Part shown: positions 16,067 to 24,324 of the stretch, in pieces
Layout: each line of letters opens with the position of its first letter
How positions within the stretch are numbered: position 1 is the stretch's first letter
NCBI GenBank assembly: GCA_025201845.1
Contig: MU603982.1
Location: 78,706 to 103,029, forward strand
DNA: 24,324 nucleotides
Direction: 5' to 3'
Source of the DNA: Martensiomyces pterosporus
Lineage: Eukaryota; Kickxellomycota; Kickxellomycetes; Kickxellales; Kickxellaceae
Program-made: the position numbers and the translations under genes
The notes under the pieces: model-generated
Seen by the model: the letters and a program-made list of their open reading frames with translations, nothing else
Database searches by the model: none
What the model was told of the DNA's origin: nothing

Positions 16067-19000
16067 TTAGACCAGACCAAACCCAGACGAGTTCTCAATG
16101 GCTGTCAACAGCCTCTCGCGCATCTTCTCCTCGGTGCCATACGCCGGGAGCAGCAGCCTGCCAAAGCAAGTCAGCGCAGTGGGCAGCCGCGAGGTGTCTG
16201 GCCCATTCCTCTGAACAACAAACGTGATATTCCTGTATCCGCCCAGCGGCAGACGATCCGATGCCGTAACAAATCCCAGCAGCTGCCTCAGCTGCGTCTG
16301 GGTAAACCCACCAACAATTCTCCAGAATCGCCTGACTACCTCGTGGGTCTCCGTGTACTCGTCGTCGTACGTGGCGACCCGCTCCAGCTCCTTGGGGTCA
16401 ATCGCCGTGTCGGCGTCATGGCCACACAGCCAGTCGAGGAACTCTGACGTGCGCGTCATCCTATACGTAATGCCATCGGCCGCCCTGAGAAACCCTCTTC
16501 TCAGGGCATCGATCTGCGCCCTTGCGTGCTCGTACCCGATAAACTCCAGATACCGGCGAACATACAGCCTGCGGTTGCTCTTGGTCACCTCGATGTTGCC
16601 TCCATCGCGTATCAGCGGGAACGTCGCAGTTTCTGCCACAGCTCCCATCGAGCTGGCGTCCGAGGGCACGAATCCGTCTGTTTGGTTGGGAAGAGGCAGG
16701 TGATCGAAGGGTGCAGTGAGCATCTGCTGCTGCCTCTTCCGCTGCTGCAAAACAGCCGCTGACGGCGACGTGGCAGCCACTGCTGGCGTATACGACGGGT
16801 ATGATGACACCGACATTGAGGACGCAAGCTGCGGAGCCGCCGCTGGCATCTTCCTTTCGCCCTCGCTGCCGCTGCCGCTGCCGTCATCAGCCACGGCTGC
16901 AGAAGCGCCATCGCTCCACATCTCCTCGCTGCTGGCAAACTGATCAGCTATGTCGCCCGGTGCATCAACTCCGCCACCCGCGGCGCTGCTGCTCGCCATC
17001 TTGCCAAATATGGCTTCATTTCGTCTCGCCTGCCAAATGTGCAGCGGGTCAGGCACAGTGACCTCAAACGCCCTGCAAAACACATCCTCCACGCTGCCCA
17101 GCTCCTCTTCGTCCCACTCCAGCAGCTGCTGCAATCCGGCCACCAGCGAGGGAAACGTGCCTCTCACGCGGTTCACCAGCGTCGGCAGGGGCCACTCCGC
17201 CGTGTTGTCCAGCTGGGGATGCCCAAACGCCAGCTGGCTGAGCAGGAGCGGCGCCAAGGGGGCAATGGCCGAGTCCAGGGATATTCCGTTATTGAATGCA
17301 ATTCCCAGAAACACGCCAACCATCTCAAAGTCCCTCAGTGAATGGGGTGACGCCGCATTCGGCCACAAATAGTCGCCGCTGCCCCTGCCGTCGCTGTCTG
17401 CTGAGATGTTGGAGGGCGCCATGTCGTTCGCAAACACAAAGAGGCCGCGCTCAGGCGACAGCAGCTGCGGCAAGAGGAGGGCAAAAAACTCCTTCTGCAC
17501 GCCACCCATGTCGACTCCATCCTCGCCACCCGCCACGAACCGCACCTTCAATGGGAACCTCAATCTCTCCAGATTGGCCTGGATCATATCCATAGCATCC
17601 TGCACCAGCCTGTCCCTTCGCATGGCCATGACGACGTACGGATTGCTCGCGCTCGCCACCGCCAGTCGGTTAGACGCCAAGAGAGGCCACTCGGGCAGGA
17701 AGCTGGACCTCACCGTTTGCTCCGCGTGCGCATCAATGTTGAGCACTCTCTGGTTCTGCACTGTTTCTGCCTGCCTGTCGTGGGCACTAAGGTACCGCAG
17801 CCGCATGCGCGAATGCACCTCCACCGTGTGCAGCTGCAGCTTGTCGTCCATGCTGAAGAGGAACGGGTAGTAGAAGGGCGAGAACAGGTTTTCCTCCGCC
17901 CACCTGTCCTTGGCCAAATTGAAGTCGCGCTTGGGGTCGGCCAGATAGCGGCTGCGGTCCACCCACCGCAATAGCTCTTGCTTGAGATCAAAGCAGCCGA
18001 GGATCTTTGGGCTGGCAAACTCGTCTGGCCACACAATGTTCGCCTCGTCCAACGACTCGTCATAGTAATCCACGTACTCTTCGTCTGTGTCTGCAGAGGG
18101 CGCAGGGGTGGGCAGCCCGAGTCTGCGGTGGAACTCAAGCATGTAGCACAGAAGCTGGCTATTTGAGTCGCTGATTATGCGCAGCAGCTCCAGCTCCCCC
18201 GTCCACTTCACCGGGTGGAACTCAAGCATGTAGCACAGAAGCTGGCTATTTGAGTCGCTGATTATGCGCAGCAGCTCCAGCTCCCCCGTCCACTTCACCG
18301 GGTCCTCGACCAACGCCGCCGCAATCACGCGGTCGCTAGTGATGCCGCTGGTCAGCTGCACCACGGCTCCATGCGCGTCGTTCTCCAGCACAGTCGTCCA
18401 GGCCTTGACAACCTCCGCCGGCAGCTTGGCCCACCATCTGATCCATCGATCGCGGATCCAATTTCCTCTGGCAAACACCGCATACCATCCCGAGGCCAAA
18501 AACGCCGATACCATCTGGCCAGCAGAAGCCATGGATTCCGGCGTTGCCAGTCCTTCGTCCACGTCGCTGACTCTCATCCCCGCATGCAAGTGCGTGCTTA
18601 GGTGGTCGTGGAGATTCCGCCGCAGCCTCTGCTGCTGGTGCTGCTCTTGAGGAATGGGCTGGGTCGGCGGCCCGTATATGACTCGTACAATAAGGCGGGC
18701 GAGCCTCTGCTGCAGGCTGCGCACCTCGTGCGGGTAGGGCACGGCAATCCCTGATTTCTCGATCACGCTACACCCTGCAGCGCAGCGGGCGGCCGTAGCG
18801 GTGGCCAAGAACAATGCGGCGATTGCCAGGGCACGCGACATGGACTCCAGCCAAGCCTCGGGCGACACGCCTTCGCTGCCCCTCTGCTTCCGCCGTCTTT
18901 GTTCCTCAGGCGAGTGCAGCAGACACTCAACCTCGCTTGCGGACATGCTCGACCACATCCGCCTAACCATGTGCTCAATGGCCGCTAAGCAGCTGTCCAG

Positions 19001-20380
19001 AGACTCGCAAGCTGGCTTCATGAGCGACAGCCCTGTAGCCAGCGACAGAGTCTCTGCATCGCGGCGGTACCCGAAAACCGCATGAAAGAACCCCAGCGCC
19101 GACGCGACATCCATGTTCAGTGGCGCGGCAGCGCTGCTCTTCACTGAGCTCACGTTGGAGGTCCTCCTCTTTCTTTGCGCCGACTGCTCAGCAACGAGGA
19201 AGCACTGCGACAGCAGCTTTGGCGATGCGAAAATAGTCTCCACTGTGTTTTTCAGCAGCTTGCCGCCAGCCTTGGCAACCGCCATACATGTATGCGAGTC
19301 AAGCTGCGTCACAGCCATCAGAGGGTCGCCCGCGTCGTCGCAAGCCATCAGGTGCTCCGGCACCAATGCTGCAAGCTTACCTGCTACACTACTGCTTGCG
19401 CGCTGCGCCCGCTGATGCTGCGAGACGGATTCGTTTGTGGCAGTGCTGTTGCTGGGATTGAGAGCAGCCGGCGACATGACAGATTTGACAAGCGGGTTGA
19501 CCACCAACTGCGGTGTGCTGAGCTTGGTCGTATCGAGGGCCTCCGGCTTCGTCGCAATGGGCTCCGGCAGCCTCTGCGCATGAGCGCCAGCGGTGCCCAG
19601 CCAGCCTTCGGGACCACCCTTTGCCCCCACCGCCACCACCCCGTTGTCAGCAACTCCGCCGCAGCTTTTTGAGCTGGTTCCCGTAGCCGTCGGCATTTCC
19701 TGGTGTGAGTTGCTGCTCTGGGCATATCCTAGAAGCCTCTGTATGTGCCCGACAAATGCGTATATGAATGGCTGCTGGTTTTTTGACATGGTAGCTGCGC
19801 CATCTGCGGCTGCCATTGCTGCTTTCTTGGCCGCCTTGCCGCTGCCATCTGCCGCCAGACCTGCATGCAGCAAGCCTTGGTCGTGCGGCTGGAACTCCTG
19901 CCGATTTGGATGCTCTAGTGCTCGGTTGGCCAGCTCAATAGCCAACAAATCCGCCTGAAACCTGCCCAGCCGCCGCCTAGCAAACACCGGGTTGGACCTG
20001 CAGAACGGGTGCTGGCACGTCGATGAAAGCGCACAGCCGCGGAGCATCTGCTGGACAAACCTACCCGTCAGCTCTCGCCGCCCCGGCCCGCCAACACCCC
20101 TATTTTGCTTCTGCTGTGTGGCCGCATTTGTCGCTGCCTTGGCTTTGGCACTGCAGCAGCAGCGGTGCCGCTTACCCGCACGCCTGCTATTCCACAGCAC
20201 CGAGGGCTGCAAGTGCTGCCGCAGCAGCGGCTCCCTTAGAGCCAGTTTAAGCGTGTCGTCCTTGGCTGTGTGGTCGGCCCAGGAGAGCCAGAGCTCGCGG
20301 TTAGAGGCGAAGGCTGCTGAATCAGCCTGGCACTCAGGGGAAGAGGCTGGCTGCTGTGGATTGAGCGGCATTGAAACCAT
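16067..20380 (-). CDS. AZUL-HECT E3 ubiquitin ligase (UBE3A/Hul4 class)
   Basis: 1437-residue predicted HECT ligase: it takes ubiquitin from an E2 onto its own cysteine and then onto a substrate lysine. Residues about 100–153 form an AZUL zinc finger (RRELTGRFVQQMLRGC, then STCQHPFCRSNPVFAR), which is diagnostic of the UBE3A/Hul4 group and in UBE3A contacts the proteasome. The HECT domain spans about 910–1437: GVDMGGVQKEFF near 945, GVFLGIAFNNGISL near 1020, EYTETHEVVRRFWRIV, and the active-site region LPTALTCFGRLLLPAY with Cys1405. The usual His two residues before this Cys is Leu, and the usual Asn two residues after it is Gly. The acidic C-terminal end GFGLV is intact. Inside the HECT N-lobe (about 1112–1250) is a Ser/Ala/Gln-rich insertion of about 140 residues. 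A 29-residue block is duplicated at about 693–750. The protein is much longer than UBE3A or yeast Hul4 (about 870–890). The ATG is the first in frame; divergent CAS1 lies 333 bp away. Confidence 0.92.
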   Translation of the reverse strand: MVSMPLNPQQPASSPECQADSAAFASNRELWLSWADHTAKDDTLKLALREPLLRQHLQPSVLWNSRRAGKRHRCCCSAKAKAATNAATQQKQNRGVGGPGRRELTGRFVQQMLRGCALSSTCQHPFCRSNPVFARRRLGRFQADLLAIELANRALEHPNRQEFQPHDQGLLHAGLAADGSGKAAKKAAMAAADGAATMSKNQQPFIYAFVGHIQRLLGYAQSSNSHQEMPTATGTSSKSCGGVADNGVVAVGAKGGPEGWLGTAGAHAQRLPEPIATKPEALDTTKLSTPQLVVNPLVKSVMSPAALNPSNSTATNESVSQHQRAQRASSSVAGKLAALVPEHLMACDDAGDPLMAVTQLDSHTCMAVAKAGGKLLKNTVETIFASPKLLSQCFLVAEQSAQRKRRTSNVSSVKSSAAAPLNMDVASALGFFHAVFGYRRDAETLSLATGLSLMKPACESLDSCLAAIEHMVRRMWSSMSASEVECLLHSPEEQRRRKQRGSEGVSPEAWLESMSRALAIAALFLATATAARCAAGCSVIEKSGIAVPYPHEVRSLQQRLARLIVRVIYGPPTQPIPQEQHQQQRLRRNLHDHLSTHLHAGMRVSDVDEGLATPESMASAGQMVSAFLASGWYAVFARGNWIRDRWIRWWAKLPAEVVKAWTTVLENDAHGAVVQLTSGITSDRVIAAALVEDPVKWTGELELLRIISDSNSQLLCYMLEFHPVKWTGELELLRIISDSNSQLLCYMLEFHRRLGLPTPAPSADTDEEYVDYYDESLDEANIVWPDEFASPKILGCFDLKQELLRWVDRSRYLADPKRDFNLAKDRWAEENLFSPFYYPFLFSMDDKLQLHTVEVHSRMRLRYLSAHDRQAETVQNQRVLNIDAHAEQTVRSSFLPEWPLLASNRLAVASASNPYVVMAMRRDRLVQDAMDMIQANLERLRFPLKVRFVAGGEDGVDMGGVQKEFFALLLPQLLSPERGLFVFANDMAPSNISADSDGRGSGDYLWPNAASPHSLRDFEMVGVFLGIAFNNGISLDSAIAPLAPLLLSQLAFGHPQLDNTAEWPLPTLVNRVRGTFPSLVAGLQQLLEWDEEELGSVEDVFCRAFEVTVPDPLHIWQARRNEAIFGKMASSSAAGGGVDAPGDIADQFASSEEMWSDGASAAVADDGSGSGSEGERKMPAAAPQLASSMSVSSYPSYTPAVAATSPSAAVLQQRKRQQQMLTAPFDHLPLPNQTDGFVPSDASSMGAVAETATFPLIRDGGNIEVTKSNRRLYVRRYLEFIGYEHARAQIDALRRGFLRAADGITYRMTRTSEFLDWLCGHDADTAIDPKELERVATYDDEYTETHEVVRRFWRIVGGFTQTQLRQLLGFVTASDRLPLGGYRNITFVVQRNGPDTSRLPTALTCFGRLLLPAYGTEEKMRERLLTAIENSSGFGLV
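18127..18303. repeat. Perfect 87-bp tandem duplication inside the HECT ligase gene
   Basis: 18127–18213 and 18214–18300 are identical, and three further bases (18301–18303, GGT) continue the match. The period is 87 bp, or 29 codons, so frame is kept. The protein has two back-to-back copies of a block beginning PVKWTGELELLRII and ending CYMLEFH. The copies are bounded by the trinucleotide GGT, consistent with slippage or microhomology-mediated duplication. Complete identity means the event is very recent or is an assembly artefact. Confidence 0.95.
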
Positions 20381-20713
20381 CCTCCCTCGGCCGTCTTCCT
20401 AGAAAATGAAAGGGCTGTAGCTGTGGGCTGTAGAGTAGTGAATTGAAATAGTGTGGAAAAATAGAGCAAGCAAGCGCGGAGGCACTGGAGAGGTGAAATT
20501 GCCATTTGTGCCGCTTTGGTTTTCTGCCTGCTTCATAGGCGGCCGCATGCCCCTGCTTTTCCTTCTTTGTTTCTTGGTTGTCCCAGTGCTCTTTTGCATT
20601 CTATTCTCTTTCTCTTCTGTATTGGTGTACATACATTTTCAGCACAACTCTTCATTTCCCTTTGGGCACTCTGCCCCTCCATCCACTCGCGCTCCCTCAT
20701 TTGCTTTCACAGA
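20381..20713. promoter_or_regulatory. Divergent promoter region of the HECT ligase and CAS1 genes
   Basis: These 333 bp separate two start codons pointing away from each other, so both promoters must lie here or overlap the genes. The CAS1 side is C/T-rich (about 20560–20710) and ends in TTGCTTTCACAG directly before AATG, which could be an intron acceptor, but no good donor and branch point are evident upstream. No TATA consensus is seen. Confidence 0.5.
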
Positions 20714-23158
20714 ATGTACTCGCGGCTCGCCTCTGGTCTGCCACCGCTCCTGCCCACCGCCCTCTCCATCCTTCTTGTCTCCACGCTCTACGCCCTCCTG
20801 CGCTTCTCGCCCGCTGCCAAGGAACACAACCGCTGCTCAGCAGTCCAGACGACTGGATGGTGGCTAGACAGTGCTAGGCTCGTGTGGCAGCCGCAAGGCT
20901 GCACGCTCCGCAGATACGAGCACAAGGACCTCGCCAACTGCCTCCCACCCGACGGTGGCCATGCGGTGTTTATCGGCGACTCTTCCATCCGCGACAAGTT
21001 CTATGCATTCGTGCGCCTGGTCGATCCACACTTTGGCAACCAAGGCAAGGTGCACTCCGACATAAGCGTCAAGTGGCCTGCAACCACCAAGGTGGCAGCG
21101 CAGTTTATCTGGGATCCCTACTTGACGTCCCCGCAAACGCAGAGGATCCTTGATGGCGTAGAAATGAGAGACGGCGGTGGATCCACAACCAGCGTGCCAA
21201 GAGTGCTGGTGCTGGGCAGCGGGTCGTGGTACTTGCGCAACAAGCACGAGTCGGGCGGAGTAGGCAAATGGCGGGCAATGATCGACTCTCTTGCTCAGCG
21301 GATACTGGCCTCGCGCGACCCCCAGAGCACCCGTACAATTGCCGACCATGTTTACGTTAATCCGGTGCCGAATGTGGTGCCAGAGCTATTGTCGAAGGAC
21401 CGCCGCGAGACACTGGACCCTACGGCGATATACTGGATGAACGCGTATTTGGCCAACTCGGGTCTCTCGGTGTTTGATGCGTGGAACAAGATGACTTCTG
21501 AGGAGGCGGTCGCCAAAAGGGAGACAAAGGACGGGCTCCACTACTCGGCACAATTGGAGGACCGCGCAATCAACTTGCTCTTGAACAGCATATGCAATAG
21601 GCGCGTGCTGTCGAATACTAAACCGCCGTTCCACACCACCTGCTGCTTCGAGTACCCGCAGCCCAGCTGGTTCGTCCAGCTCTTCGCCGCTGCCACCCTG
21701 GTGGCCATCCCATGGCTCCTCTTCATCAAACGGCAACCGCCTGAGCAAAAGGGTGCAGGGTCGGTGTGGCGTGTGCTGACTCCGGCTCCGCAGGTCCTAC
21801 GCTGCCTGTTCGCATTCTCAGCCATCCTCCTGCTCATGTACATCAACGACCGCACACCGCTCTTCGAGAAGCTGCAGAAGCACTACGTGGGCTGGGTCTT
21901 CTGGCTCCTCATCCTCCTTGCGCTCCTCTCCGGCATACTTTCGTGGTCGCAGGACAAGCATCCGGGCTTGCTGAGCCGCGACCAGACGGACGAGTGGAAG
22001 GGATGGATGCAGGTCGCCATTCTAATCTACCACCTCATGAACGCATCCACTGTCTCGTATATCTACAACCCAGTGCGGGTGCTGGTGGCCATGTACCTCT
22101 TCATGACTGGGTATGGCCACTTCACCTACTTCTACACGAAAAAGGACTACGGACTCAGACGGCTCACCCAGGTCCTGCTGAGACTGAACATCTTGGCTGT
22201 GGCGCTGGCATATGTGATGAACACGTCGTACATGGACTACTATTTTGCGCCTCTGTCCAGCGCTTGGGTCCTGATCGTGTGGCTCACCATGCGGCTGTGG
22301 CCGCAGGCAAACTACTCGAGGATGGTGTGGGCCAAAATTGCAGTGTCAGCGCTATTCTTTGCCGCCATGAACCGCTGGCACATGTGGCCGTTTGGCTTGC
22401 TCGGGTGGCTTGGCGTTGCCTGGAACCAGCGCGAGTGGGAGTTCAGGTTCGGCACCGACATCTATATTGTCTACGTGGGGATGGTTGCAGCGCTACTCAA
22501 GATCAAGTACAGCGACGCCTTGCAATCTCATGCTCGGTGGGCGCAGATGAAGCGGTGGGCTGCACTCGCATCGGCCCTGGGTCTGCTCTGGTATCTGTGG
22601 TTCGAGGTGGGGCAGAGCGACAAGTATGCGTACAACAAGTGGCACCCGTACGTCTCGCCCATCCCCACCCTTGCATTTGTTGTCCTGCGCAACTGCACAT
22701 CGTATCTCCGGTCCCACTCCAGCTCAGCACACAGGCTCATCGGCCGGATATCGCTGGAGACCTTCATTGCGCAGTTCCACCTCTTCCTGGCTGCGGATAC
22801 GAAGGGCATTTTGGTGGTTGTGGATTCCCGGCTGTGGTTTGTCAACCTACTGGCATCGTCCGTGGTGTTCATTGCCATGTGCCAGCTGCTTAGCAGCGCC
22901 ACGGGCGCTATCGCCGAATGGATGATGAAGGTCCCCGACACCCCTGGCAGCGGAGATTGCGATATACCGCTGACGGAGCTGCCAACATCGGCGGGCAGCG
23001 CCGCAGGCCCAAGACATGCCGTGCTTGACCGCTTGGCTGTCTCGTCCGAGTCTCCGCACGCCCTGAGCAAACTGCGCCCTCGCAGAGTGCTTGCTTCCTT
23101 GGCCGTGCGCTGGGTCGTTGGGCTGGTGATCCTTGTCGTTCTGAACAACATATACTAA
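20714..23158 (+). CDS. CAS1: Cas1p/CASD1-like glycan O-acetyltransferase (10-TM acyltransferase)
   Basis: 814-residue membrane protein from the ATG at 20714. An N-terminal signal anchor (about 11–30, LLPTALSILLVSTLYALLRF) is followed by a lumenal PC-esterase/SGNH-like domain (about 40–300). This contains GDSSIRD with the catalytic Ser at 90, and DGLHY with Asp273 and His276. From about 318 to 760 there are ten or more membrane segments of the Cas1p acyltransferase type, including RLIGRISLETFIAQFHLFLA near the end and a short hydrophilic tail. In Cryptococcus this family O-acetylates capsule glucuronoxylomannan, and in animals CASD1 O-acetylates sialic acid in the Golgi. Here the acceptor glycan is unknown. 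A longer open frame upstream (from a TTG at 20516) is less likely, because the methionine at 20714 begins the typical short cytosolic tail and anchor. The catalytic set looks complete, so activity is expected. Confidence 0.9.
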   Translation: MYSRLASGLPPLLPTALSILLVSTLYALLRFSPAAKEHNRCSAVQTTGWWLDSARLVWQPQGCTLRRYEHKDLANCLPPDGGHAVFIGDSSIRDKFYAFVRLVDPHFGNQGKVHSDISVKWPATTKVAAQFIWDPYLTSPQTQRILDGVEMRDGGGSTTSVPRVLVLGSGSWYLRNKHESGGVGKWRAMIDSLAQRILASRDPQSTRTIADHVYVNPVPNVVPELLSKDRRETLDPTAIYWMNAYLANSGLSVFDAWNKMTSEEAVAKRETKDGLHYSAQLEDRAINLLLNSICNRRVLSNTKPPFHTTCCFEYPQPSWFVQLFAAATLVAIPWLLFIKRQPPEQKGAGSVWRVLTPAPQVLRCLFAFSAILLLMYINDRTPLFEKLQKHYVGWVFWLLILLALLSGILSWSQDKHPGLLSRDQTDEWKGWMQVAILIYHLMNASTVSYIYNPVRVLVAMYLFMTGYGHFTYFYTKKDYGLRRLTQVLLRLNILAVALAYVMNTSYMDYYFAPLSSAWVLIVWLTMRLWPQANYSRMVWAKIAVSALFFAAMNRWHMWPFGLLGWLGVAWNQREWEFRFGTDIYIVYVGMVAALLKIKYSDALQSHARWAQMKRWAALASALGLLWYLWFEVGQSDKYAYNKWHPYVSPIPTLAFVVLRNCTSYLRSHSSSAHRLIGRISLETFIAQFHLFLAADTKGILVVVDSRLWFVNLLASSVVFIAMCQLLSSATGAIAEWMMKVPDTPGSGDCDIPLTELPTSAGSAAGPRHAVLDRLAVSSESPHALSKLRPRRVLASLAVRWVVGLVILVVLNNIY

Positions 23159-23521
23159 AAATAATAATACCAGTCTATATATACACACATCCACTCTTTA
23201 TCTCTTTGCACGCTAGATGTCTCTTTCCCTGGTAAAGACCCGTCTGCCTGTGAGTGCCAATAGTGGGCTGGAAGAGTCGCGCATTTGCATGAGGCGATTG
23301 GGCAGGGCGAATGGAGGGTCACGGGATTGAGTGCCAGGAACACACGCCCCGCCACAACCCCGCCCCGGCATTAGCGGCTGTTTTGCGCGGAGAAAGGAAG
23401 AAAGGGATGGGCGCGGGGGAGCGTCTCCTGCTTCCTTGCATCCCCTTTACACCCCTCCCGCCCCCGCATTTTTCTCTCTCTTCTTTCCTTACACTTTCCT
23501 TTGTTTTGAATTATACTGAAA
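23159..23521. other. CAS1 3' flank and CUE gene promoter
   Basis: Just after the CAS1 stop come AATAATAATA and TATATATA (23176–23183), which fit AT-rich fungal 3'-end signals better than a promoter, being about 340 bp from the next ATG. The middle holds C-rich clusters (about 23346–23368). The last 80 bases before 23522 are strongly pyrimidine-rich, the usual leader of highly expressed fungal genes. No gene is seen. Confidence 0.5.
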
Positions 23522-24324
23522 ATGACTGACGAGTACTCGAAGAACCTGCAGCAGCTCCTCGAGCTGTTCCCAGACATTGACCGCGAGATCACCGAGACCG
23601 TTTTGAGGAGCAACTCGGGCCTCGTCGAGCCCAGCGTTGACGCCTTGCTCAGCATGGCCGACCCGGACTACAAGGCGGACAACGAGCAGCAGGTAACCAA
23701 AAGAAAACACCAAAACAGAGCGTGCGTATTATTTGTTGCTGCCAAGCACCGCCACTTATCCCCTCTCTCTTGCATGTGCACGGAGGCGTGTTGTCTGTGT
23801 AGGGTGGCAGCCAGCAGGGCGAGGTAGACAGAGACGCAGAGTATGCGCGGAGAATCGCTCAGCGGGACATGGGCCGCGCAGATAGCTGGCAGCACGGTAA
23901 GCAGAGCCGCGAGAGAAGGAATATTCCATTTGAGGCACTAGCGCCATTTGGCCTGCCACTCCGCTGCAGCGCCAAGACTGCCGAATGACGGTGCCTCCTT
24001 TGTTTCTCCCCTCATTTGTCGATCGCCACTCAGCACCAGCGCTTTGTGACTTTTGCTAATTGTGTAGGCCCGCAGCCGTACCAGCAGCAGCCCGCAGGCT
24101 ATCTCCAGCAGCAGCAGCAGCAGACGTACCAGGCACATAGCAAGCGGCCGTCGAAGATCCGCAACATGTTCAAGTTTGGCGGAAGGAAGCACCACGACGC
24201 GTCGCCGCACCCTGATCAGCCGCCATCCCCCAGCAACCCACAGCTGGCGCAAAACCTGGACTCGGATTTCTCTGACCAGTCGGACAACGACCACTTGAGG
24301 CCCAAAGATGTACCTGCGGGCAAC
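23522..24324 (+). CDS. CUE-domain (ubiquitin-binding) protein, three exons seen, 3' end beyond the window
   Basis: Exon 1 (23522–23692) encodes 57 residues that are mostly a CUE domain (residues about 8–50: LQQLLELFPDIDREITETVL, ending DALLSMADPDY). This helical module binds ubiquitin and is found in adaptors such as Cue5 in selective autophagy. Exon 2 (23803–23896) gives a charged segment with EVDRDAEYARRIAQRD, like the region after the CUE domain in fungal Cue5/Don1-type proteins. Exon 3 (24068 to the edge) carries a Gln-rich stretch with six consecutive Gln, a basic patch SKIRNMFKFGGRKHH, and a Ser/Asp-rich stretch. Joining the exons keeps one open frame of 174 codons to the window end. 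The basic aromatic patch might be a membrane or protein docking motif, which is only a guess. Function as an adaptor for ubiquitinated cargo is inferred from the domain. Confidence 0.8.
23693..23802 (+). other. Intron 1 of the CUE gene (110 bp, phase 0)
   Basis: Donor CAG|GTAACC and acceptor TGTGTAG|GGTGGC. Reading through the intron hits a stop soon after the window's exon 2 boundary, while splicing restores coding sequence. Two further acceptors, CAG ending at 23814 and 23817, are in frame with the first and would remove four or five residues, so the exact acceptor is uncertain. Confidence 0.7.
23897..24067 (+). other. Intron 2 of the CUE gene (171 bp)
   Basis: Donor CACG|GTAAGC is near consensus. 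The 3' end has TTTGCTAATTGTGTAG with a branch-like GCTAAT about ten bases before the acceptor at 24065–24067. Splicing after the first base of a codon joins exon 2 to the Pro/Gln-rich exon 3 in frame. Confidence 0.75.

Noticed and set aside
20516..20713. N-terminal extension of the CAS1 protein by 66 codons
   Set aside because: It begins at TTG, not ATG, lies in the C/T-rich promoter leader, and would bury the signal anchor that normally sits at the N-terminus.
1..24324. tRNA, rRNA, CRISPR arrays, bacterial-type operons or ribosome binding sites
   Set aside because: Looking over both strands by eye I found no tRNA B-box-like context, no rRNA-like conserved blocks and no spaced repeats. Introns and TATA/CT-rich leaders indicate a eukaryotic nuclear genome.

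Overview
The window looks like nuclear DNA of a filamentous, early-diverging fungus. The sequence shows GC-rich coding regions, mostly intronless genes with CT-rich leaders, short GT–AG spliceosomal introns, an OPT-type peptide transporter, a large RGS protein, an AZUL+HECT ubiquitin ligase, a Cas1p-type glycan O-acetyltransferase, a CUE-domain protein and two F-box/LRR-type solenoid proteins. Expanded F-box/LRR-like families of this kind remind me of Kickxellales such as Coemansia. That placement is inference, not proven here.

Layout, left to right. 1–1198: no intact gene; a possible decayed coding remnant (about 50–650), then the promoter of the first gene with an 18-bp direct repeat and a consensus TATA box. 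1199–3496 (+): OPT oligopeptide transporter. 3551–5144 (-): LRR-like protein gene whose 3' end carries a 130-bp frameshifting tandem duplication and whose 5' end has no ATG. 5145–6246: shared upstream region between two head-to-head F-box/LRR-type genes, with no recognisable gene. 6247–7902 (+): F-box/LRR-like protein. 8025–14975 (-): 2316-residue RGS-domain protein, tail to tail with the previous gene and probably with a 5'UTR intron at 14987–15087. 16067–20380 (-): AZUL-HECT E3 ligase of the UBE3A/Hul4 class with a perfect 87-bp in-frame tandem duplication. 20714–23158 (+): Cas1p/CASD1-like O-acetyltransferase, divergent from the HECT gene. 23522–24324 (+): CUE-domain protein, at least three exons, running off the right edge.

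The genes do not form an obvious pathway; this is an ordinary fungal gene neighbourhood. Broad themes are nutrient uptake (OPT), G-protein signalling (RGS), ubiquitin biology (HECT ligase, CUE ubiquitin-binding protein, F-box protein) and glycan modification in the secretory pathway (Cas1p). The items most worth a second look are the two recent-looking tandem duplications (one frame-breaking, one in frame), the RGS protein with a split ubiquitin-like N-terminal region and six K-[LI]-x-x-Φ-[FL]-G motifs, and the HECT ligase with a large insertion and changed residues beside its catalytic cysteine. I see no CRISPR array, rRNA, tRNA or intact mobile element.
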